From: Bacteroidota bacterium
GTDB taxonomy: Bacteria; Bacteroidota; Bacteroidia; UKL13-3
DNA length: 12,183 nt
Reading direction: 5' to 3'
Assembly (NCBI GenBank): GCA_018883485.1
Contig: VEQB01000036.1
Span: forward strand, 1-12,183
In this document: positions 6,141-12,183 of the stretch, piece by piece
How the letters are laid out: each line of letters begins with the position of its first letter
How positions within the stretch are numbered: the stretch's first letter is position 1
Notes under the pieces: generated by a model
What the model saw: the letters and a program-made list of their open reading frames with translations, nothing else
Told to the model about the DNA's origin: nothing
The model's database searches: none
Position numbers and translations under genes: made by a program

Positions 6141-7201
6141 GTATCATCTTATTTAAAGTAATTTTAATTGTTTTAATCTTTTTAATTAGCCTTGGTTTAG
6201 CTGCCTATGCTACTTATGGAGAAAGAAAAGTTGCGGCCTTCTTACAAGACCGTATTGGGCCAGATAGAGCAGGGCCTTTTGGTTTGTTACAACCAATTGC
6301 AGATGGTGTGAAAATGTTTCTAAAGGAGGAAATTATTCCTACGGTTTCAGATAAATTCTTGTTCATTTTAGGTCCAAGTTTATTTATGATGACGGCCCTT
6401 ATGACCTCGGCAGTTATTCCTTGGGGAACACCTGTAAGCATTGGTGGGCAAAACTTTAACCTACAAGTAGCCGATATCAATATTGGAATTTTGTATGTTT
6501 TGGGAGTTGTTTCCTTAGGCGTTTATGGAATTATGTTGGGCGGTTGGTCGTCTAATAACAAATATGCCTTATTAGGTGCCATTAGAGCAAGTAGCCAAAT
6601 GATTAGTTATGAATTAGCCATGGGTATGAGTGTGGTGGCTATTTTATTAATGACCGATGGTTCTTTAAGCTTGAACGCTATCGTGGAAAGTCAGGGTGAA
6701 GGCAAATTATACGGCTTTATTAATGTTTCTGGAATGAACTGGAATGTGTTTTACCAACCTATTGCGTTCATCATTTTCCTAATTACAGCTTTCGCAGAGT
6801 GCAACAGAACACCTTTCGATTTACCAGAATCTGAATCTGAGTTAATTGGTGGTTACCACACAGAATATTCTTCTATGAAGCTAGGCTTGTACTTATTTGC
6901 AGAGTACATCAATATGTTTATCTCTTCTGCTATCATTGCTTGTTTGTTTTTTGGAGGGTATAACTTTCCTGGTATAGAATATTTATCGAACCATTTGCCG
7001 CAGAATGTAATGAGCTTAATAACTTTTGTGGTGCTATTTGGAAAGATACTGTTCTTTATCTTTTTCTTTATGTGGGTGCGTTGGACAATCCCAAGATTTC
7101 GCTACGACCAATTAATGCGCCTAGGTTGGCAAGTTTTGATGCCTTTGGCAATTATAAATGTACTGTTAACTGGTGCTGCAATAACCTTCTTTGGAAACTA
7201 A
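6137..7201 (+). CDS. nuoH: NADH-quinone oxidoreductase subunit H, membrane anchor of the Q-module
   Basis: This membrane subunit joins the peripheral and membrane arms and forms the entrance of the quinone channel with NuoB and NuoD. The 354-residue protein has about eight hydrophobic helices. The first cytoplasmic block, ERKVAAFLQDRIGPDRAGPF (residues 29-48), continues into LLQPIADGVKMFLKEEIIP. The second, FAECNRTPFDLPESESELIG (219-238), continues into GYHTEYS. Both blocks are signatures of the family and carry the charged residues thought to pass the redox signal into the membrane. It overlaps the nuoG stop by four bases (ATGA) and has a classical Shine-Dalgarno sequence. nuoI follows after 25 bases. 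No anomaly seen. Confidence 0.98.
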   Translation: MSIILFKVILIVLIFLISLGLAAYATYGERKVAAFLQDRIGPDRAGPFGLLQPIADGVKMFLKEEIIPTVSDKFLFILGPSLFMMTALMTSAVIPWGTPVSIGGQNFNLQVADINIGILYVLGVVSLGVYGIMLGGWSSNNKYALLGAIRASSQMISYELAMGMSVVAILLMTDGSLSLNAIVESQGEGKLYGFINVSGMNWNVFYQPIAFIIFLITAFAECNRTPFDLPESESELIGGYHTEYSSMKLGLYLFAEYINMFISSAIIACLFFGGYNFPGIEYLSNHLPQNVMSLITFVVLFGKILFFIFFFMWVRWTIPRFRYDQLMRLGWQVLMPLAIINVLLTGAAITFFGN

Positions 7202-7226
7202 ATAAACCTGGAAACCAAATCAATTT

Positions 7227-7760
7227 ATGCAATTAACTAACCGATCTAAAGTAGTAACAAAAAAGGAAATGAGTTTCATGGAGAAGCTTTATTTACCTGC
7301 CATTGTAAGTGGTTTGTCTATTACTATAAAACACCTTTTTAAAAAGAAGGCAACTTTAAGATATCCCGAAGTTACCCGTGAATTTGCACCCGTATACAGA
7401 GGAATGCACGTGTTAAAGCGCGATGAGCAAGGCAGAGAAAACTGCACAGCCTGCGGTTTATGCGCAGTTGCTTGTCCGGCCGAAGCCATTACCATGGATG
7501 CCGCCGAGAGAAAAAAAGGAGAAGAAAACCTTTACCGCGAAGAGAAATATGCAGCCAAATATGAAATAAATATGTTGCGTTGCATTTACTGCGGACTTTG
7601 CGAAGAGGCTTGTCCTAAAGATGCCATTTACCTTACAGATAGAATTGTACCATCGGAATATGCCAGAGATACTTTTGTGTATGGCAAAGACCTTTTGGTA
7701 GAGAAAATGGACGATAGAATAGATGTTTCTAAACGCAAGAAATCTTACCATATAGATTAA
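7227..7760 (+). CDS. nuoI: NADH-quinone oxidoreductase subunit I, 2x[4Fe-4S] ferredoxin-like
   Basis: This peripheral subunit carries clusters N6a and N6b and connects the N-module chain to N2 in NuoB. The 177 residues contain two ferredoxin motifs: C73, C76, C79 with C83 (NCTACGLCAVACPAEAI), and C119, C122, C125 with C129 (RCIYCGLCEEACPKDAI). In the usual arrangement the last cysteine of each motif completes the other cluster. The N-terminal segment YLPAIVSGLSITIKHLFKKK (residues 22-41) fits the amphipathic helix that lies on the membrane. Start choice: ATG at 7227 gives MQLTNRSKVV, which looks like homologues I recall from this phylum. ATG at 7278 has AAGGAA nine bases upstream and would shorten the protein by 17 residues; I prefer 7227 but not firmly. 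Confidence 0.96.
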   Translation: MQLTNRSKVVTKKEMSFMEKLYLPAIVSGLSITIKHLFKKKATLRYPEVTREFAPVYRGMHVLKRDEQGRENCTACGLCAVACPAEAITMDAAERKKGEENLYREEKYAAKYEINMLRCIYCGLCEEACPKDAIYLTDRIVPSEYARDTFVYGKDLLVEKMDDRIDVSKRKKSYHID

Positions 7761-7783
7761 CTTATTAAAGCTAACCCTGACAA

Positions 7784-8284
7784 ATGACCAGTGAGATAAT
7801 ATTTTATTTTTTAGCAGCAGTTTCAGTAATTACAGCACTAATGGTGGTTTTTTCTAAGAACCCCATATATAGTGTGATGTGGCTAATTGCTTGTTTTTTC
7901 TCAATAGCAGGCCACTATGTAATGCTAAACGCCCAGTTTTTAGCCATTGTGCATATTATAGTATATGCAGGGGCAATTATGGTTTTAATGCTATTTACGG
8001 TAATGCTCTTGAACCTAAATAGAGAGTCGGAACCCCACAAAAGTTTGCTTACCAAAGGCATTGCCACTGTTACAGGGGGTATGTTATTTTTGGTTTTATT
8101 AGCAGCCATGCGTTCTACCCAATTGGGAGCTTACGCTTCACCCGAGGCCAGTGATGCTGGGTTTGTACAAAAAGTAGGCATGGTATTATTTACAGATTAT
8201 TTGCTTCCATTCGAAATGACCTCTGTGTTGTTTATTTCGGCCATGATTGGAGCTGTAGTTTTAGCAAAAAAGGAGAAACATTAA
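7784..8284 (+). CDS. nuoJ: NADH-quinone oxidoreductase subunit J
   Basis: This membrane subunit lies between NuoH/NuoA and NuoK and belongs to the chain of polar residues through the membrane arm. The 166-residue protein shows about five hydrophobic segments. The conserved third helix IVHIIVYAGAIMVLMLFTVM (residues 55-74) includes Y61, equivalent to the tyrosine at the helix distortion known to change during turnover. The C-terminus ends in a lysine-rich tail (AKKEKH). The ATG at 7784 is 23 bases after nuoI. Its stop shares one base with the nuoK ATG, and its last codons contain the nuoK Shine-Dalgarno sequence. Confidence 0.96.
   Translation: MTSEIIFYFLAAVSVITALMVVFSKNPIYSVMWLIACFFSIAGHYVMLNAQFLAIVHIIVYAGAIMVLMLFTVMLLNLNRESEPHKSLLTKGIATVTGGMLFLVLLAAMRSTQLGAYASPEASDAGFVQKVGMVLFTDYLLPFEMTSVLFISAMIGAVVLAKKEKH
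8270..8275 (+). promoter_or_regulatory. Shine-Dalgarno sequence for nuoK
   Basis: AAGGAG lies eight bases before the nuoK ATG at 8284, inside the last codons of nuoJ. It is a classical match at good spacing and supports this start. Together with the TAATG overlap it suggests both independent initiation and coupling. Confidence 0.55.
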
Positions 8285-8607
8285 TGAATGAAGTAGTGAG
8301 CACAGCAGCCCCACAAAGCTGGTATTTGGTATTAAGTACCTTACTGTTTTCAATTGGCGTTGTAGGCGTTTTATTGAGAAGAAATGCAATCATTATTTTA
8401 ATGTGCATTGAGATTATGTTAAACTCTGTTAACCTATTAATGGTTAGCTTCTCTGCCTACGCAGGTAATACCGATGGGCAGGTTTTTGTTTTCTTTACCA
8501 TGGTTGTTGCAGCCGCAGAAGTGGCAGTAGGTCTTGCCTTATTGGTAAGTATTTACCGCAATTTGGGTAGCACAGATATTGATGTACTTAGTAAATTAAA
8601 AGGTTAA
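8284..8607 (+). CDS. nuoK: NADH-quinone oxidoreductase subunit K
   Basis: This small antiporter-like membrane subunit has three helices in 107 residues, slightly longer than the common 100 because of a short N-terminal extension. The two membrane glutamates needed for proton transfer are present: E43 in LMCIEIMLNSVNL and E79 in VVAAAEVAVGLAL. Their spacing of 36 residues equals that of E36 and E72 in the E. coli protein. It overlaps nuoJ by one base and nuoL begins six bases after its stop. No anomaly seen. Confidence 0.97.
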   Translation: MNEVVSTAAPQSWYLVLSTLLFSIGVVGVLLRRNAIIILMCIEIMLNSVNLLMVSFSAYAGNTDGQVFVFFTMVVAAAEVAVGLALLVSIYRNLGSTDIDVLSKLKG

Positions 8608-8613
8608 GAAATA

Positions 8614-10533
8614 ATGGAGCAATTTATAAAACCTATACATTTAATAAGCCCTACGCTTTTAATTCCGCTTTTTCCTTTGCTGGGCTTTTTGTTACTTTCC
8701 TTTTTTGGAAAAAACTTAAAACAGGCTGGAGCCTGGATTTCTAGTTTATTGGTTCTTGTTTCTTTTGTGATTTCTATTTACTTATTTAAAGAATTGGGTA
8801 ATAAGCAATCCCTAGATTTTGATGTGTTTACTTGGATGCGCTGGGAAAACGTAAGCTTAAACTTTGGCTTCCTAATAGACCCTTTAAGTTTAATTATGTT
8901 ATTGGTGGTTACTGGTATTGGTTTCCTCATACATCTTTACTCAATTGGGTATATGAGTCATGATGAAGGCCTAACCAGATTCTTTGCCTACCTTAACTTG
9001 TTCATATTCTTTATGCTTTTGCTAGTTATGGGTAACAGTTATTTAGTAATGTTTATTGGTTGGGAAGGTGTTGGTTTATGTTCTTACTTGTTAATTGGCT
9101 TTTGGTTCAAAAAGGATGCTTATAATGATGCAGCAAAGAAAGCCTTTGTAATGAACCGCATTGGCGATTTAGGCTTTTTATTAGGCATGTTTTTTATGCT
9201 ATTTTATATGGGTGGCCTCGATTATGCTACCGTATTATCTTCTGCAGAAGGTATGGAAAAGGGCGCCCCTTTATTAGTGGCCATCACGCTTTTGCTATTT
9301 GTGGGCGCTATGGGTAAAAGTGCTCAAATACCTTTGTACACTTGGTTGCCAGATGCCATGGCTGGTCCAACTCCGGTTTCGGCGCTTATCCATGCGGCAA
9401 CAATGGTTACCGCTGGTATATACATGATTGTTAGGTCTAATATATTATATACGTTAGCTCCTTTCACACTAGAAATTGTGATGTGGGTAGGGGTGGCAAC
9501 TTCTTTGTTTGCAGCTATTATTGGTATTAAACAAAATGATATTAAGAAGGTATTGGCCTATTCTACCGTTTCGCAATTGGGATTAATGTTTGCGGCCTTA
9601 GGTTTGGGTGCTTATACTTCTGGTATGTTTCATGTGGTTACTCATGCATTCTTTAAAGCCTTATTGTTCTTAGGTGCAGGTAGTGTAATTCATGCCATGG
9701 GTGGCGAACAAGATATTAGAAGAATGGGAGGCTTATGGAAATACATACGCATAACAGCTATCACATTTTTAATTGCTACGCTTGCTATCTCGGGTATTTT
9801 CCCATTTGCAGGCTTCTTTTCAAAAGATGAAATTTTAGCGGCTGCTTTCCACCATAAATTGGTTTGGGTATTGTTAAGTGTAAGCTCTATGATAACTGCA
9901 TTTTATATGTTTCGTTTATTCTTCCTTACTTTCTTTACCAATTTTAGAGGAACAGAAGAAGAAAAACACCATTTGCATGAGTCGCCATGGACCATGACGG
10001 TACCACTTAGCCTCTTGGCAATATGTTCTGTAGTAGCTGGATTTTTAGGTATGCCTGCCGTTTTTCATATGCCACATTGGTTCAATACCTTTTTAGGGCC
10101 GGTGGTAGAAACCTCTAAAGGCTTAATGGGAGAGGTGCACCATATGGAGCATAGCACAGAATGGTTGTTAATGGGTGTAGCCACGGCATTGGCTGTTGCA
10201 AGTATTATTATTGCTTTTGTAATTTACCTTAGCAAAAAACAAGTTCCAGAAAGCGATGAAGAAACAACTGGCTTTGCAAAAGTGGTTTACAATAAGTTTT
10301 ATATCGACGAAATTTACGACAAGGTATTTGTTAAGCCTATTGGAGTATTAAGTGATTTACTGCATGTAGTGGTAGATAAGTTAATTGTTGATTTATTGGT
10401 GAATGCTTCTGCTTGGTTTGTTGGGTTTACTGGTAGAACAATGCGTTTGGTTCAAACCGGAAATACTGGCTTTTATATTTTTGCCATGGTAATTGGCATG
10501 ATGGTTTTACTTTTAATACAATTGGTACTGTAA
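8614..10533 (+). CDS. nuoL: NADH-quinone oxidoreductase subunit L, distal antiporter-like proton pump subunit
   Basis: This is the distal antiporter-like subunit of the membrane arm; its C-terminal lateral helix braces NuoM and NuoN. The 639-residue length is normal. Key residues are visible: E151 in FIGWEGVGLCSYLLIGFW, K235 in GAMGKSAQIPLYTWLPDA, H260 in VSALIHAATMVTAG, K348 in THAFFKALLFLGAG and the K404-D405 pair in FFSKDEILAA. These correspond to the proton-path residues E144, K229, H254, K342 and K399-D400 of E. coli. The C-terminal part contains KFYIDEIYDKVFVKP (residues 561-575), a long amphipathic stretch and a final membrane helix, so the lateral helix is complete. The histidine-rich loop near 451-513 appears ordinary for the family. 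The stop shares one base with the nuoM ATG. Confidence 0.98.
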   Translation: MEQFIKPIHLISPTLLIPLFPLLGFLLLSFFGKNLKQAGAWISSLLVLVSFVISIYLFKELGNKQSLDFDVFTWMRWENVSLNFGFLIDPLSLIMLLVVTGIGFLIHLYSIGYMSHDEGLTRFFAYLNLFIFFMLLLVMGNSYLVMFIGWEGVGLCSYLLIGFWFKKDAYNDAAKKAFVMNRIGDLGFLLGMFFMLFYMGGLDYATVLSSAEGMEKGAPLLVAITLLLFVGAMGKSAQIPLYTWLPDAMAGPTPVSALIHAATMVTAGIYMIVRSNILYTLAPFTLEIVMWVGVATSLFAAIIGIKQNDIKKVLAYSTVSQLGLMFAALGLGAYTSGMFHVVTHAFFKALLFLGAGSVIHAMGGEQDIRRMGGLWKYIRITAITFLIATLAISGIFPFAGFFSKDEILAAAFHHKLVWVLLSVSSMITAFYMFRLFFLTFFTNFRGTEEEKHHLHESPWTMTVPLSLLAICSVVAGFLGMPAVFHMPHWFNTFLGPVVETSKGLMGEVHHMEHSTEWLLMGVATALAVASIIIAFVIYLSKKQVPESDEETTGFAKVVYNKFYIDEIYDKVFVKPIGVLSDLLHVVVDKLIVDLLVNASAWFVGFTGRTMRLVQTGNTGFYIFAMVIGMMVLLLIQLVL

Positions 10534-11966
10534 TGCTAAATATACTTTTATTAATAATTCCGCTAGCCTTTGCTTTGCTAATTTGGTTTACCAAAGGTAG
10601 TACCAGCAGAATGGCGGCACTTGCAGGTACGTTAGTGCAATTGCTTTTTACTATTTATGCCTATAATCAATTTATGGCTCTAGGTGCAGCCCCATTTGAG
10701 ATTAATTACCAAATAGCGGTTAAGCCTAATTTGGTGGCACACTTATCTATGGATGGCATAAGTATGCTCATGGTAATTTTAACTAACTTATTGTTGCCCT
10801 TAATTGTGCTTGCAGGCTTTAATAGATATACAGAAAGAGCAAACATATTTTATAGTTTAATGCTATTGATGCAAATGGCTTTAAATGGTGTATTTATATC
10901 ATTTGATGCCTTTGCGTATTATATTTTTTGGGAGTTGGCACTTATACCTATTTACTTTATTGCCTTTAACTGGGGTGGAGAAGGTAGAACTCAGGTAACT
11001 TTAAAATTCTTTATTTACACCTTAGCAGGTAGTTTGCTAATGCTGTTTGGGTTTATTTATTTGTATACAGTTTCTCCTTTGCACTCTTTAGATTGGGAAA
11101 CCTTGCGTAGCAATCCAATTTGCAAATGCGATCAAAGCTGGATTTTTTGGATGTTGTTTGCGGCTTTTGCCATCAAAATTCCAATAGTACCTTTTCATAC
11201 TTGGCAGCCAGATACCTATAAAACTGCGCCAACGCAAGGCACCATGTTGTTATCTGGTATTATGCTTAAGATGGGAACCTACAGTTTAATTCGCTGGTTA
11301 ATGCCAATTGTACCAGATGGTTTTAAAGAGTGGCAATATGTAGCCATTACCTTAAGTGTAATTGGTGTGGTGTATGCCTCCATTATTGCTATTATGCAAC
11401 GCGATATTAAAAAACTTTTGGCCTACTCGTCTATTGCTCACGTTGGCTTAATAAGTGCAGGTATTTTTACCATGAGTAGGGTAGGGTTGCAAGGAAGTTT
11501 AGCGCAAATGTTAGCGCATGGTATAAATGTAATTGGTCTTTTCTTCTGCGCAGATATTATCATGAACCGCACAGGAAGCAATCAGGTTGAAGGAATTGGC
11601 GGCATTAGAACCTTAGCCCCAAGATTTGCTGCTTGGTTTTTAATTGTGGTTTTAGGTTCTGTGGCATTGCCTTTAACCAATGGTTTTGTTGGGGAGTTTA
11701 TGCTACTTTATTCAGTATATGCCTATAATACTTGGTTAAGTGTTTTTGCAGCGCTTACTATTATTTTAGGTGCCGTTTATATGCTAAGAATGTACCAGAA
11801 GGTAATGCTGGGCGAACCCCTAATGGAGAAAATGCAATTCGAAGATTTAAAATGGAATGAACAATTAGTGCTTGGCATAATTGGTGTTCTAATTTTTGCT
11901 TTGGGTATTTATCCTGAACCCATTTTTGAATTAACTGAACCTGTTTTAAAAACTTTAACACCTTAA
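10533..11966 (+). CDS. nuoM: NADH-quinone oxidoreductase subunit M, antiporter-like proton pump subunit
   Basis: This is the middle antiporter-like subunit of the membrane arm. The 477-residue protein has about 14 hydrophobic segments. Conserved proton-path residues are E134 in YIFWELALIPIYFIAFNW, K215 in AFAIKIPIVPFHTWQPD, K246 in LLSGIMLKMGTYSL and E388 in LTNGFVGEFMLLYS, matching E144, K234, K265 and E407 of E. coli NuoM. The QRDIKKLLAYSSIAHVGLI block (residues 289-307) is also typical. A loop between two helices has a close cysteine pair (C197, C199) that I do not recall as general in the family. It overlaps nuoL by one base and is followed after 10 bases by nuoN. Confidence 0.98.
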   Translation: MLNILLLIIPLAFALLIWFTKGSTSRMAALAGTLVQLLFTIYAYNQFMALGAAPFEINYQIAVKPNLVAHLSMDGISMLMVILTNLLLPLIVLAGFNRYTERANIFYSLMLLMQMALNGVFISFDAFAYYIFWELALIPIYFIAFNWGGEGRTQVTLKFFIYTLAGSLLMLFGFIYLYTVSPLHSLDWETLRSNPICKCDQSWIFWMLFAAFAIKIPIVPFHTWQPDTYKTAPTQGTMLLSGIMLKMGTYSLIRWLMPIVPDGFKEWQYVAITLSVIGVVYASIIAIMQRDIKKLLAYSSIAHVGLISAGIFTMSRVGLQGSLAQMLAHGINVIGLFFCADIIMNRTGSNQVEGIGGIRTLAPRFAAWFLIVVLGSVALPLTNGFVGEFMLLYSVYAYNTWLSVFAALTIILGAVYMLRMYQKVMLGEPLMEKMQFEDLKWNEQLVLGIIGVLIFALGIYPEPIFELTEPVLKTLTP

Positions 11967-11976
11967 CCTATCAAAC

Positions 11977-12183
11977 GTGAATACTATCATTTATACTTCT
12001 GTATTAGGATTTTTTTGCATGTTGGCAGAAATCCTTAACCTTAGAAAATGGATTGCTCCTGTATTGGTTTTAGGCTTAGCAGTCATTTTTGGTTTGAACC
12101 TAATGGATTGGAATCAGAACCAATCTTATTTTAACGATATGCTGCGGGTAGATAATTTCTCTGTAGGTTTTGGAGCTTTGGCA
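11977..12183 (+). CDS. nuoN: NADH-quinone oxidoreductase subunit N, 3' end cut by window edge
   Basis: These are the first 69 codons of the third antiporter-like subunit, which lies between NuoM and NuoK. The frame starts with GTG at 11977 (protein MNTIIYTSVLGFFCMLAEIL) and stays open to the window end. Two hydrophobic helices (about residues 4-18 and 24-41) are followed by LRVDNFSVGFGALA, which resembles the amphipathic segment before the third helix in NuoN. The GTG is chosen because no ATG lies between the nuoM stop and this point; the next in-frame ATG (12019) would remove most of the first helix. Position right after nuoM is where nuoN is expected. Assignment rests on position plus membrane pattern, since catalytic residues lie beyond the edge. 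Confidence 0.88.
   Translation, partial: MNTIIYTSVLGFFCMLAEILNLRKWIAPVLVLGLAVIFGLNLMDWNQNQSYFNDMLRVDNFSVGFGALA

Noticed and set aside
9958..10155. Histidine-rich loop in NuoL (HHLHESPW and HHMEHSTEW) as a metal-binding insertion
   Set aside because: A HLHESP-like segment is common in NuoL proteins and the overall length is normal, so there is no sign of an inserted domain.

Overview
The window is almost entirely one co-directional (+ strand) operon for the proton-pumping NADH:quinone oxidoreductase (respiratory complex I, NDH-1). It runs from inside nuoA to inside nuoN in the canonical order A-B-C-D-E-F-[insert]-G-H-I-J-K-L-M-N. Both end genes are cut by the window edges. No stretch over 90 bases lacks a gene, and I see no rRNA, tRNA, CRISPR array or transposase.

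The best guess for the source is a member of the Bacteroidota, probably of the Flavobacteriia / Sphingobacteriia / Chitinophagia type. The reasons are moderate-to-low G+C (about 41% in sampled nuo lines), separate nuoC and nuoD genes, a short NuoG without the large molybdopterin-oxidoreductase-like domain, and mostly weak or absent Shine-Dalgarno sequences. This is inference from layout and protein style, not from a database match.

Layout: 1-2491 holds nuoA (5' cut), B, C and D, part of the membrane arm anchor plus the quinone-reducing Q-module. Next is an 88-base gap carrying a perfect-period array of eight 7-base repeats (2493-2548). From 2580 to 4465 are nuoE and nuoF, the NADH-oxidising N-module. 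From 4465 to 5116 there is an unrelated two-gene insert: an MNT-type nucleotidyltransferase (MntA antitoxin type) and a HEPN ribonuclease (HepT toxin type). Both have intact active-site motifs and much lower G+C (about 27%) than their hosts. From 5157 to 12183 the operon resumes with nuoG, then H, I, J, K, L, M and the start of nuoN, which finish the iron-sulfur chain and build the proton-pumping membrane arm.

How it works: NuoE and NuoF take electrons from NADH through FMN. NuoG and NuoI pass them along [Fe-S] clusters to the terminal cluster N2 in NuoB, and quinone is reduced at the NuoB/NuoD/NuoH junction. The resulting changes drive proton movement through NuoH, J, K, L, M and N. The cofactor ligands and charged channel residues checked are present in each subunit; the exception is the N7-type site in NuoG, which has a CxxC...CxxC pattern instead of the usual CxxCxxxC...C.

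The most notable point is the intact MntA-HepT toxin-antitoxin pair sitting, with overlapping start and stop codons, between nuoF and nuoG. Further points of interest are the heptamer array and a six-codon mini-ORF in front of nuoE, and the unusual cysteine pattern at the NuoG C-terminus.
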